NCBI GenBank assembly: GCA_002350615.1 | Contig: DEFD01000004.1 | Span: 368-31,971 of the forward strand | From: Bacteroidales bacterium UBA2861 | Lineage (GTDB): Bacteria > Bacteroidota > Bacteroidia > Bacteroidales > UBA932 | Direction: 5' to 3' | DNA: 31,604 nt | Position numbers and translations under genes: made by a program | Notes under the pieces: generated by a model | What the model was told of the DNA's origin: nothing | Databases searched by the model: none | What the model saw: only the letters and a program-made list of their open reading frames with translations | Shown here: positions 19,301 through 25,922 of the stretch, one piece after another | Position numbering within the stretch: the first letter of the stretch is position 1 | How the letters are laid out: the number at the start of each line of letters is the position of its first letter

Positions 19301-19466
19301 AGCCCGCAATCCTATAGCAGCTACCGTGGTGGCGAATAACGGTATCAGTGGATCCTTTAAGGATGGATCCAGTGCAACTGCAGTTGCCTTCTCTGAGTCC
19401 TATCACCCTTACACGGCTTCAGGAACCTTTACCGGGTCGACACCCAATTACGTAATAGGCGACTAA
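16395..19466 (+). CDS. Large fimbrillin/GLUG-repeat beta-helix surface lipoprotein
   Basis: A 1023-residue protein with a lipoprotein signal peptide (GIVFSCS, Cys 17). Residues about 20-275 resemble a fimbrillin-type domain (TRTSLGALEAGKRKVYWSEGD, YKAVYPATIW, YVVVPARTYASGISLTI). From about 280 onward is a right-handed beta-helix with about 14 GLUG-like repeats, each with a core like GGVVG or GGIIG followed by NC. Examples are VGGVVGLNKTNATVRNCYM and VGGIIGNLFNGTFTNC. Many regularly spaced Cys residues lie in the NC positions of the repeats. Such proteins are adhesins or ligand-binding surface fibres. It is the last gene of the operon, preceded by an unusually good Shine-Dalgarno (AGGAGG, 16382-16387) and followed 24 nt later by a terminator. 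Confidence 0.85.
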   Translation: MKKTFFTLMLAGIVFSCSKQEIAAPSEPGNPEGITEVSAGLEATRTSLGALEAGKRKVYWSEGDQITINGTASRQLTGVQDQQASADFVFDAVLSYPYKAVYPATIWASASTVTLPAVQQWADGTFATNTAPAAGYLSDNGTLTLSNLCGVIKLKLLQKDGGDAHKIASVRFEGKASEQISGTLNIDYTTQALQAATAVADADKAVTVTMDCALSTSEPLEVYVVVPARTYASGISLTIIDENGHAMTTSVNSSVTIAKGQVVAPSEAIVFDPSATVVIGDVDAYTAFATAFKAGEYDGLGNKLTVNVTADLDFSGKTFVTVDDADHKFAGTWNGNGHLMKNITSVNTPMFFIPSGATLKDIVIDETCSFSKTASAGGNWGIIARALEPGVMVGCVVNCDWNIDYGSGGNTLGYGAIVGRTTGTVQNCNMNGDLIYTRAVDTKLTERLYIGGVVGYVYSATGLVEYCNMNGNLKFNEPAEANCPVCETADKYFCVGGVVGLNKTNATVRNCYMKGDVSYKDHVWDVFLGGVIGNNEGAIAEDCHLEGNFEVIQNYSTSTYKRLFAGGVLGRSTTKVNNCTTKAGKTLTVSSAVGTVEVGGIIGNLFNGTFTNCVNNMAVQQNTIASKNMNIGGVIGLVNSSVTAATIGAINNGAVSVASLSAESGSATRVGGVIGWALADVNGGTIVNKVSSIHNTAQVSTNAGEDGYGFGYACFGGVVGATNSNATNLTNAGKVYIDFSANKDDSKLMKYVAAGGVVGKLYADKTIEGCINNAVVQFRYWGTANQTARIEFVGGIVGNVIKNTNSGGLAATIKNCYNYGQINDSINNSSYPNLSSVGKCVGGIAGAVLGADGTRATVQGCTSSSSTAHASSVGYFGGLLGYAAYTDIINCTNTASIGGSAVGGIVAMASSTTVKSSTIENCTVTFNSQCGGVANGSNDAYNEFSGNFVRNVSFVNSTSSSKASAFGAIARNPIAATVVANNGISGSFKDGSSATAVAFSESYHPYTASGTFTGSTPNYVIGD

Positions 19467-19489
19467 GGCTTTCCTTATCTTCTCTTTAT

Positions 19490-19530
19490 GATGACCAGCG
19501 GCCCAACAGACCGTTGGTCATCTTTTATAT
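19490..19530 (+). terminator. Rho-independent terminator closing the surface operon
   Basis: A 12-bp stem, GATGACCAGCGG pairing with CCGTTGGTCATC (one G-U pair), encloses a 9-nt loop at 19502-19510 and is followed by TTTTATATT. It starts 24 nt after the last operon gene and precedes the HigB promoter. Confidence 0.88.
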
Positions 19531-19542
19531 TAAATCCACTTT

Positions 19543-19577
19543 TTTGGTGGATTATTGAAAGAATTGTTATATCTTTG
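19543..19577 (+). promoter_or_regulatory. Putative Bacteroidetes-type promoter for the toxin-antitoxin operon
   Basis: A perfect -7 element TATCTTTG (TAnnTTTG) lies at 19570-19577. A TTTG -33-like word lies at 19543-19546; the 23-nt gap is slightly longer than usual. The likely start leaves a short leader of about 10-12 nt before the ATG at 19596. It would serve higBA and perhaps ftsY onward. Confidence 0.6.
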
Positions 19578-19595
19578 CAATAAGAAAAGTGAACG

Positions 19596-19910
19596 ATGAG
19601 GATAGTTTTTGAGCAGGAGTATTTGTCTGGTTTGTATAATGATGGTACCGGGGATAAGAAACACAGGTACCAACCGGACGTGGTGAAAAAGTATAGGAAG
19701 GTGGTGAACATCCTGAAACAGGCAAAAACGGTCGAAGATTTGTTCCCCTTCAACTCGTTGAACTATGAGAAACTATCCGGAGACAAAGCGGGAATTGACT
19801 CCGTTCGCATCAATGACAAATACCGTCTCGAGTTCAAGACTAAGATATTGGTCGCTGAGATTGTGGTAACGGTATGTCACTTGTTGGAGTTATCAAATCA
19901 TTATCAATAG
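19596..19910 (+). CDS. higB: HigB-like RelE/ParE-superfamily toxin
   Basis: A 104-residue protein of the RelE/HigB fold. Typical features are a basic helix (RYQPDVVKKYRKVVNILK), LNYEKLSGDKAG, then the strand-turn SVRINDKYRLEFK, where the arginines are the usual mRNA-interferase/ligand residues. Family members cleave ribosome-bound mRNA. It is 3 nt upstream of an HTH antitoxin gene, the toxin-first order characteristic of higBA. It is preceded by its own Bacteroidetes promoter and by the terminator of the surface operon. No truncation is seen. Ribonuclease activity is inferred from family membership. Confidence 0.85.
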   Translation: MRIVFEQEYLSGLYNDGTGDKKHRYQPDVVKKYRKVVNILKQAKTVEDLFPFNSLNYEKLSGDKAGIDSVRINDKYRLEFKTKILVAEIVVTVCHLLELSNHYQ

Positions 19911-19913
19911 TCT

Positions 19914-20237
19914 ATGGCACAGAAGCATTTTAACGCTACCCATCCCGGAGAGGTGATTAAGGATGAATTGATTGCGCGTGGAATATCCCAAAAGGATTTC
20001 GCACGGAGTATTTCCGTTCCTTACACGATGTTGAATGACATTCTCAATGAACGTCGTCCTCTCTCTGCCGCTATGGCCATTTTTATTGAATCTGCGCTTG
20101 GAATCTCTGCGGATCTGCTTATGGGTTTGCAGTCGGACTATACTATGCAGTGTGCCCGTAATGATGCCGAAGTGCGACGTAAATTGAAAAAGTTAACGCG
20201 ATACGAAGCCAGTTCATTCACAACGGTTCAGGCATAA
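19914..20237 (+). CDS. higA: HigA-like HTH antitoxin
   Basis: A 107-residue XRE-type helix-turn-helix protein: HPGEVIKDELIARGISQKDF, then the recognition-helix region SVPYTMLNDILNERRPLS, then ALGISADLLMGLQ. The HPGE...L...G(I/M)S pattern is the hallmark of HigA family addiction-module antitoxins. HigA binds and neutralises HigB and represses their shared promoter, so autoregulation at 19543-19577 is expected. It follows the toxin by 3 nt and precedes ftsY by 6 nt without a terminator, so read-through into ftsY is likely. Confidence 0.88.
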   Translation: MAQKHFNATHPGEVIKDELIARGISQKDFARSISVPYTMLNDILNERRPLSAAMAIFIESALGISADLLMGLQSDYTMQCARNDAEVRRKLKKLTRYEASSFTTVQA

Positions 20238-20243
20238 AGATCT

Positions 20244-21146
20244 ATGGCATTTTCGTTCTTTCAGAAGATATCGCGCGCCATCGTCGGTAAGAGCCGGGTG
20301 GACGACGATACCCTGGACAACATAGAAGAAGCGTTGATTGAAAGCGATATGGGCGTGGATACCACGCTCAAGATCGTGGACGCCCTCGAGGAGCGCGTTC
20401 AGAAGGACAAGATGATGAACTTCGACGAGCTCGTGGGCTATCTGCGTGAGGAGATAGCGAAACTTCTGGAACAGGGAGAATCGCAGCCGGAAACCGTGCA
20501 GGATGCAGCTGAGGGGCGCCCTTATGTCATCCTTGTGGTCGGCGTGAACGGAGTGGGAAAGACCACCACTATCGGCAAGCTTGCCAAACTCTATAAATCG
20601 AAAGGAAAGAAGGTCATTCTCGGAGCGGCGGACACCTTCCGTGCTGCGGCGGTGAACCAGCTCGTGATCTGGGCCGAGCGCGCAGGGGTGGATATCGTCC
20701 GTCAGGAGATGGGCTCCGACCCGGCCAGCGTGGCTTTCGATACGGTAAAGGCGGCCGTTGCAAGGGGCGCCGACGTGGCAATTATCGACACGGCGGGGCG
20801 CCTTCACAACCGCGCCGACCTGATGAACGAGCTCACCAAAATCCGCAATGTCTGCGGAAAAGCATGTCCGGGCGCACCTGACGAGGTGCTGCTTGTGCTT
20901 GACGCCTCCACGGGGCAGAACGCTTTCCAGCAGGCCAAGGAATTCGCCCGTGCCACCAAGATCAGCAGCATCGCCGTGACAAAGCTGGACGGTACTGCGA
21001 AAGGCGGCGTGGTGGTAGGACTTGTGGATATGTTTAAAGTGCCGGTAAAATACATCGGCACGGGAGAAGGAATTAACGATATTGAATATTTTGACAGGGA
21101 CGGCTTTGTCGCGGCCCTTTTCAATCCGGAGGATTTGAAGAAATGA
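20244..21146 (+). CDS. ftsY: Signal recognition particle receptor FtsY
   Basis: A 300-residue NG-domain GTPase that docks SRP-ribosome complexes at the inner membrane. The N domain is at about 1-90. The P-loop GVNGVGKTTT is at 100-109, followed by ADTFRAAA, DTAGR with Asp182, and TKLDGTAKGG at 246-255. It ends IGTGEGINDIEYFDRDGFVAALF. It lacks the long acidic A domain of the E. coli protein, as many short FtsY proteins do. It lies 6 nt after higA and overlaps pheT by ATGA. No independent promoter is obvious in the 3' part of higA. Confidence 0.97.
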   Translation: MAFSFFQKISRAIVGKSRVDDDTLDNIEEALIESDMGVDTTLKIVDALEERVQKDKMMNFDELVGYLREEIAKLLEQGESQPETVQDAAEGRPYVILVVGVNGVGKTTTIGKLAKLYKSKGKKVILGAADTFRAAAVNQLVIWAERAGVDIVRQEMGSDPASVAFDTVKAAVARGADVAIIDTAGRLHNRADLMNELTKIRNVCGKACPGAPDEVLLVLDASTGQNAFQQAKEFARATKISSIAVTKLDGTAKGGVVVGLVDMFKVPVKYIGTGEGINDIEYFDRDGFVAALFNPEDLKK

Positions 21147-23590
21147 AACTCTCTTACAATTGGCTCAAGGATTATCTTGAATGCAATCTGACACCGGTCC
21201 AGGTGGCCGATGCAATGACATCTATCGGAATAGAAGTTGACGGAGTGGAGGAGCAGGAAGAAATTCCGGGAGGCCTCGCCGGCGTGGTGGTGGCAAAGGT
21301 CCTGGAGTGCGAGGCGCACCCCGATTCCGACCATCTGCATATCACCAAGGTTGACGACGGCAGCGGCGAAGCGCTCCAGGTCGTCTGCGGCGCTCCTAAT
21401 GTAGCGGCGGGGCAGAAAGTGCTCTTTGCCCGCATCGGCACCGTGCTGCCCGGAGATTTCAAGATAAAGAAGAGCAAGGTACGCGGCGTGGAAAGCCTCG
21501 GAATGATATGCGCCGAAGACGAACTCGGAATCGGTACGAGCCACGAAGGCATCATGGTGCTTCCTGAGGACGCCGTGATCGGCACCCCCGCGAAGGACTA
21601 TCTTGGCCTGAAGACTGAGGCCGTCATCGAGTATGAGATAACCGCCAACCGCGTGGATGCGGCTTCCCATTGGGGCGTCGCCCGCGATCTCTATGCCTGG
21701 ATGCAGCTCAACGGCATCCCCTGCAAACTTCACAAGCCCGATGTTTCTGCCTTCGACTGTCCGGCTGGCTCTGCTTCAGGACTGGATGTCGAGGTGCTGG
21801 ACAATGAAGGAGCGCCCCGCTACAGCGGCGTCACCATCCGCGGCGTCAAGGTGGGACCTTCGCCCGAATGGCTCCAGAAAAAACTCCTTTCCATCGGCCT
21901 GAGGCCCATCGACAACATAGTGGACATATCCAACTTCATCCTCTTCGAGCTGGGGCAGCCTCTCCATACCTTCGATGCCGACAAGGTGTCCGGGGGCAAG
22001 GTGATCGTCCGCCGTGCCGCGGAAGGGGAGACTCTCAGGACCCTGGACGGCGTGGACCGCAAACTTTGCTCGCGTGACATGGTGATCGCCAATGCGGACG
22101 GACCCATGTGCATCGCCGGCGTGTTCGGCGGCGAGGAAAGCGGCGTCAGCGCGGAAACCACCAGCGTCTTTGTAGAGAGCGCATATTTCGATCCTGCATC
22201 CATCCGCCGTACATCCAAGAGCCAGGGGCTCCAGACCGACGCCTCCTTCCGCTACGAGCGCGGCGCCGATCCGGAAGTTACTATCTACGCCCTCAAGAGG
22301 GCCGCGCTTTTAATACTGGAACTCGCAGGAGGCCATATCGAAGGACCAGTCCGGGAAATCTGCCCCAAACCCTATGAGCGCAAGCGCATAGAACTGGATT
22401 TCGACAGGATGGAAGCTTTCATCGGAAAGAAGATAGGTCATGATACCATCGTGCGCATCCTTGAAGCCCTGGGCTACAATTTCCTCTCCAACGACGGCTG
22501 CAAGGCAGTTGTGGAGGCACCTTCCTATATGGTTGACGTGTACCGCGAATGCGACGTGGTGGAAGAGGTGCTGCGCATCTACGGCTACAACAACATCGAC
22601 CTTCCCGCACATATGAAGATGAGCGTGAACGCTTCCCCGAAACCGGATCCGGAAGCGATCCGCAACCAGATAAGCAACTTCCTGGCCGCCAACGGATTCA
22701 CCGAGACGATGAACAATTCCCTCACCAAGGCGGACTATTACAAGGATCTCAAGACCTTCCCCGCGGAAGCGCTCGTGCACATAGTGAACCCGCTGAGTTC
22801 GGACCTGAACGTGATGCGCCAGTCGCTGATTCCCGGCGGTCTCGAGGTGGTTGCATACAATCTCAACAGGCAGATTTCCAGGATAAAGACCTTTGAATAC
22901 GGCAGCGTTTACAAGCGCCTGACCGACAAGCCCGGGGAAACGCTCGAAGGTTATGAGGAGCATAGCTGCTTCAGCCTTTTCCTCAGCGGAGCACCGGAAA
23001 AGAACTGGAAAGGAGAGAGCTCCAAGGGAGATTTCTTCCAGCTCAAAGGCTATCTTGAACTGCTGCTTAAGCGCTATGGGGCGGATCTCTGGCAGATGTG
23101 GTCCGAGCCTGCTCCGGCGGACATCTTCTCCGAGGGTAATATCTACAGCCTGCCCGGAGGCAAGAAGCAGCTTGCCGTGCTCGGTACTGTGAGTCCGGCG
23201 CTGGCTCGCAAATTCGGCATCCGCCAGAGCGTGGTTGCCTGCGAAATCAACTGGCCGGTGCTTTTCGAACTCATCAAACGGGGTAAGGTCGTCTTCAGCG
23301 AGATGCCCCGCTTCCCGGAAGTTCGCAGGGACCTTGCGCTGCTGCTTGACGAGAGCGTGAAATATGCGGATCTCCGCGCCGCGGCTTTCAAGAACGCGAA
23401 ACATCTGCTCAAGGCGGTCAGCCTCTTCGATGTCTATCGCGGCGACAAGATTCCGGCGGGCAAGAAGCAGTATGCGCTGGCATTCACCATCCAGGATAAG
23501 GAGCGCACGCTTACGGACCAGGATACGGAACGCCTGATGCAGAGGCTTCTGGATGTGTTTACCAAGGAATTCGGAGCAGTTCTGCGATAA
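21143..23590 (+). CDS. pheT: Phenylalanyl-tRNA synthetase beta subunit
   Basis: An 815-residue protein, full length for bacterial PheT. The N-terminus MKLSYNWLKDYLE leads into the EMAP-II-like tRNA-binding domain at about 40-150 (AHPDSDHLHITKVD, VCGAPNV, SKVRGVESLGMICAEDELG). The B3/B4 editing region contains FELGQPLHTFDADK and VFVESAYFDPASIRRT, with SFRYERGADPE. The B5 domain follows about 400-475, then the catalytic-like core and a C-terminal ferredoxin-fold anticodon-binding domain (RFPEVRRDLALLLDE). It needs PheS, which is not in this window. It overlaps ftsY by 4 nt and the next lipoprotein gene by 1 nt (TAATG). Confidence 0.97.
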   Translation: MKLSYNWLKDYLECNLTPVQVADAMTSIGIEVDGVEEQEEIPGGLAGVVVAKVLECEAHPDSDHLHITKVDDGSGEALQVVCGAPNVAAGQKVLFARIGTVLPGDFKIKKSKVRGVESLGMICAEDELGIGTSHEGIMVLPEDAVIGTPAKDYLGLKTEAVIEYEITANRVDAASHWGVARDLYAWMQLNGIPCKLHKPDVSAFDCPAGSASGLDVEVLDNEGAPRYSGVTIRGVKVGPSPEWLQKKLLSIGLRPIDNIVDISNFILFELGQPLHTFDADKVSGGKVIVRRAAEGETLRTLDGVDRKLCSRDMVIANADGPMCIAGVFGGEESGVSAETTSVFVESAYFDPASIRRTSKSQGLQTDASFRYERGADPEVTIYALKRAALLILELAGGHIEGPVREICPKPYERKRIELDFDRMEAFIGKKIGHDTIVRILEALGYNFLSNDGCKAVVEAPSYMVDVYRECDVVEEVLRIYGYNNIDLPAHMKMSVNASPKPDPEAIRNQISNFLAANGFTETMNNSLTKADYYKDLKTFPAEALVHIVNPLSSDLNVMRQSLIPGGLEVVAYNLNRQISRIKTFEYGSVYKRLTDKPGETLEGYEEHSCFSLFLSGAPEKNWKGESSKGDFFQLKGYLELLLKRYGADLWQMWSEPAPADIFSEGNIYSLPGGKKQLAVLGTVSPALARKFGIRQSVVACEINWPVLFELIKRGKVVFSEMPRFPEVRRDLALLLDESVKYADLRAAAFKNAKHLLKAVSLFDVYRGDKIPAGKKQYALAFTIQDKERTLTDQDTERLMQRLLDVFTKEFGAVLR

Positions 23591-24243
23591 TGAAAAGTTT
23601 TGCGGGATATCTTCTGGCGGCTTGCATGGTGCTGATGTGCTTCGGCTCATGCAGGCATGGCAGGGTTATTCCCAAAAAGGATTTTGCGGCCATATATGCC
23701 GACATGTTTCTGGCGGACCAGTGGCTGAATGACAATCCGGCGAAAAAACGCTCGGCGGACACCTCCGGTTTCTATGATGCGGTTTTCAAAAAGCATGGCT
23801 ATACCTTTGAGGACTACGATGCGAGCGTGAACTATTATCTGGACGATCCTTCCCGCTATGCCAAGATTCTCGACGAATCCGAAAAGATCCTGGATGAAAA
23901 GCTTAAAAAGCTGAAACTCAAGGACGAAGAGATTGAGCGTTACAAGCGCATACATACCGTTCTGACTGCTTACAGGCCATCGGTTTTCTGGCCGAGGCCG
24001 AAGCGGGACAGTAACTGCCTCTATATACCTCCACTTGACAGTCTGGAGCTGGATTCCCTGCTACGGGATTCGCTGCGTCTGGATTCGTTAAGGCTGGATT
24101 CTCTCAGATTGGATTCAATTCGACTGGATTCCTTGAGGCGCGATTCCATCCGTCTGGATTCCCTTGAAAGGATCAAGTCAAGACAATTTAAAAGAGTTTC
24201 TCATGTTGCGGGAAGAAACCGTATTCGGGCCGATAAAAAGTAG
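23590..24243 (+). CDS. DUF4296-family lipoprotein with pentapeptide-repeat tail
   Basis: A 217-residue protein with a lipoprotein signal peptide (CFGSCR, Cys 21). Residues about 30-110 match the DUF4296 pattern (FAAIYADMFLADQWL, FYDAVFKKHGYTFEDYDASVNYYL, YAKILDESEKIL). Residues 149-193 are nine tandem pentapeptides of the form L/R-D-S-L/I-R/E, followed by a basic end (RNRIRADKK). DUF4296 has no assigned activity. The repeat would make a highly charged, probably helical or extended periplasmic stalk. The start is TAATG-coupled to pheT, and the 3' end overlaps the radical SAM gene by 41 nt. Confidence 0.82.
   Translation: MKSFAGYLLAACMVLMCFGSCRHGRVIPKKDFAAIYADMFLADQWLNDNPAKKRSADTSGFYDAVFKKHGYTFEDYDASVNYYLDDPSRYAKILDESEKILDEKLKKLKLKDEEIERYKRIHTVLTAYRPSVFWPRPKRDSNCLYIPPLDSLELDSLLRDSLRLDSLRLDSLRLDSIRLDSLRRDSIRLDSLERIKSRQFKRVSHVAGRNRIRADKK
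24034..24168 (+). repeat. Nine 15-bp coding repeats (LDSLR pentapeptide)
   Basis: Nine in-frame 15-bp units, each resembling CTGGATTCNNTNNGN, encode LDSLE, LDSLL, RDSLR, LDSLR, LDSLR, LDSIR, LDSLR, RDSIR and LDSLE. The units vary at third positions, which suggests an older array kept for its protein sequence rather than recent slippage. Copy number could still vary between strains. Confidence 0.9.
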
Positions 24244-24958
24244 AAGGCTGGGCTCTTCCCTGGGCATCAACCTCCTTCCCACAAAGGGGAAACTCTGCAA
24301 TTTCGACTGCATCTATTGCGAATGCGGCTGGAATAAGGACGGACTTGAGGACAGGCGCCTCCCTTCCGCAGCTGAGGTCCGCGAAGCCCTGGATACCAGG
24401 CTCAGGGAATGCTCGGAAGCCGGAACTCCCATAGATTCAATAACTTTCTCCGGAGACGGCGAGCCTACCCTCAATCCGGATTTTGCCGAGATAGTCCGCG
24501 ATACCCTTCAACTTAGGGACCGCTGGTACCCGCAGGCCAAGGTTTCGGTGCTCTCCAATGCCACCAGGGTTTGCCGTGAACCGGTTTTTCAGGCGCTTCG
24601 AAAGGTGGATAATCCCATACTTAAACTGGATGCTCCCACTTCCGAACTGGCCGCCCGTATCAACCGGCCTGTCGGGGACTACGACGTGGAGCGGCTGCTG
24701 CTGGACCTGGAGCGTTTTGAAGGGGATTTCATCTTGCAGACCATGTTCCTGCGGAGCCCGGAATTCGATTCTTCATCGCCGGAAGTCCTGCTTCCGTGGA
24801 TGGATATGGTGCGCAGGCTGCATCCCAGGGAGATAATGGTCTATACCATAGCCCGCCCCACTCCCCAGCAGGGCCTTGAAAAATTCAGCGAAGAGGAAAT
24901 GGCGGCGCTGGTGGCCCCGCTTGTCAAAGAAGGTTTCAATATTCAAATAAAAGCTTGA
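24203..24958 (+). CDS. Radical SAM protein (TYW1/MiaB-unrelated, wyosine-type N-terminus)
   Basis: A 251-residue protein from the ATG at 24203 (MLREETVFGPIKSRRLG); an upstream TTG at 24164 is unlikely. The iron-sulfur motif CNFDCIYC (Cys 32, 36, 39) follows GINLLPTKGKL, and TFSGDGEPTLNPDF is the SAM-contact GGE-like motif. The family of stand-alone radical SAM proteins starting VFGPxxSRRLGxSLG(I/V)N is widespread in bacteria and related to the wyosine TYW1 core, but its substrate is not established. The start codon lies inside the end of the DUF4296 gene, so translation is probably coupled. It ends 4 nt before deoC. Confidence 0.85.
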   Translation: MLREETVFGPIKSRRLGSSLGINLLPTKGKLCNFDCIYCECGWNKDGLEDRRLPSAAEVREALDTRLRECSEAGTPIDSITFSGDGEPTLNPDFAEIVRDTLQLRDRWYPQAKVSVLSNATRVCREPVFQALRKVDNPILKLDAPTSELAARINRPVGDYDVERLLLDLERFEGDFILQTMFLRSPEFDSSSPEVLLPWMDMVRRLHPREIMVYTIARPTPQQGLEKFSEEEMAALVAPLVKEGFNIQIKA

Positions 24959-24962
24959 TAAT

Positions 24963-25766
24963 ATGGATACAAAAGAAATTCTCAGGAAGTGTTTTTCCTT
25001 CATGGACCTTACTACGCTCAAGCCGGACGACACCGTGCAGTCGGTAGAAAAGCTTGTCGCGAAGGTCAGCGCCCTCACCAGGGAATATCCTTCCTATCCG
25101 CTTCCCGCATCCGTATGCGTATATCCCAATTTCGCCGGAGTGGTGCGTGCCGCGCGCCCCAGCGAGGAACTGCATGTTACCTGCGTGGCAAGCTGTTTCC
25201 CCTCCACCCAGAGTTTCCTGGAAGTGAAAGTGAGGGAGTGTGAACTTGCGGTAGAGGCCGGTGCAGATGAAATCGATATCGTCCTCTCCCTCGCCAAATT
25301 CCTCTCCGGTGACTATGAAGGTGCAGCAGCCGATATCAGGGCGATGAAAGCAGCCATAGACGCTGCCGCCGCCAAGGCCGGCCGTCCGGTGGTTCTCAAG
25401 GTGATCCTCGAAACCGGGCTCCTTAAAACGGAAGAGCTCATTGCAAAAGCATCACGCCTCGCCATGGAGGCAGGCGCCGATTTCATAAAGACATCCACCG
25501 GAAAAGTGGAGGTGAATGCTACTCCCGAGGCTGCTAGGATAATGTGCACCGAGATCCGAAAGTTCTATGAGCAGACCGGCCGTATGGTGGGCTTCAAGGC
25601 TGCCGGAGGCATTTCTACTGCCGAAGATGCTATCAAATATTACAATATCGGTCTCGAAATTCTCGGGGAGAAATGGCTCGACAAGAAGTATTTCCGTTTC
25701 GGAGTCAGCCGGGTGGGCAACAGCCTTATGTCGGCAATCGAAGGGAAGGAAATCAAATTCTTCTAA
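24963..25766 (+). CDS. deoC: Deoxyribose-phosphate aldolase
   Basis: A 267-residue class I aldolase that interconverts 2-deoxyribose-5-phosphate with glyceraldehyde-3-phosphate and acetaldehyde, the last step of deoxynucleoside catabolism. It shows the DeoC blocks DLTTLKPDDT, SVCVYPNF, ADEIDIVLSL with Asp105, LKVILETGLL, FIKTSTGK with the Schiff-base Lys176, and GFKAAGGI with Lys212. These three residues match the E. coli catalytic set D102/K167/K201. It is the last gene of the ftsY-pheT run and is followed by a strong hairpin. Despite the attraction of a DNA-degradation link, it is in a different operon from the EEP lipoprotein. Confidence 0.96.
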   Translation: MDTKEILRKCFSFMDLTTLKPDDTVQSVEKLVAKVSALTREYPSYPLPASVCVYPNFAGVVRAARPSEELHVTCVASCFPSTQSFLEVKVRECELAVEAGADEIDIVLSLAKFLSGDYEGAAADIRAMKAAIDAAAAKAGRPVVLKVILETGLLKTEELIAKASRLAMEAGADFIKTSTGKVEVNATPEAARIMCTEIRKFYEQTGRMVGFKAAGGISTAEDAIKYYNIGLEILGEKWLDKKYFRFGVSRVGNSLMSAIEGKEIKFF

Positions 25767-25814
25767 ACATAAAAAACAGAAATTTCGCAGGATAAAAATT
25801 TTTGTTTAGTGCTT

Positions 25815-25851
25815 AAAATCGCCTCTGTAGCATGCTACGGGGGCGATTTTT
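25815..25851. terminator. Strong hairpin terminator after deoC, possibly bidirectional
   Basis: AAAATCGCC pairs with GGCGATTTT across a nearly continuous stem whose centre is the palindrome GTAGCATGCTAC. The intervening TCT and GGG can pair with G-U wobbles. A run of T follows on the plus strand and a run of A precedes it. It separates the deoC operon from the metallopeptidase gene. Confidence 0.85.
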
Positions 25852-25862
25852 GTAAATAAGCG

Positions 25863-25902
25863 TTGACTTTTCCTGTAATCGGATAATAAGCTCCCAACTT
25901 TG
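25863..25902 (+). promoter_or_regulatory. Possible promoter for the metallopeptidase-DUF3575 pair
   Basis: CAACTTTG (25895-25902) is one mismatch from the -7 consensus TAnnTTTG and is followed by GCCGCAGAAA, typical of Bacteroidetes start regions. The -33 element is weak. TTGACT (25863) and ATAATA (25883) are also present upstream. The leader before the ATG at 25923 would be short. Confidence 0.45.
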
Positions 25903-25922
25903 CCGCAGAAAAATGTTTGGAA

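Noticed and set aside
22310..23650. A 446-codon minus-strand open frame
   Set aside because: It is antisense to pheT; long antisense frames are common in this base composition.
24034..24168. Regular repeats that might suggest a CRISPR array
   Set aside because: Units are 15 bp, contiguous without spacers and encode LDSLR pentapeptides in frame.
24164..24202. Upstream TTG start for the radical SAM protein
   Set aside because: The family-typical N-terminus begins at the ATG at 24203. TTG starts at 25917, 29318 and 31278 were rejected for the same kind of reason, each having an ATG a few codons later.
24963..25766. deoC as part of a nucleic-acid use system with the EEP lipoprotein operon
   Set aside because: It is at the end of the ftsY operon, separated from the surface operon by a clear terminator and a new promoter. 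deoC is also a general housekeeping gene.
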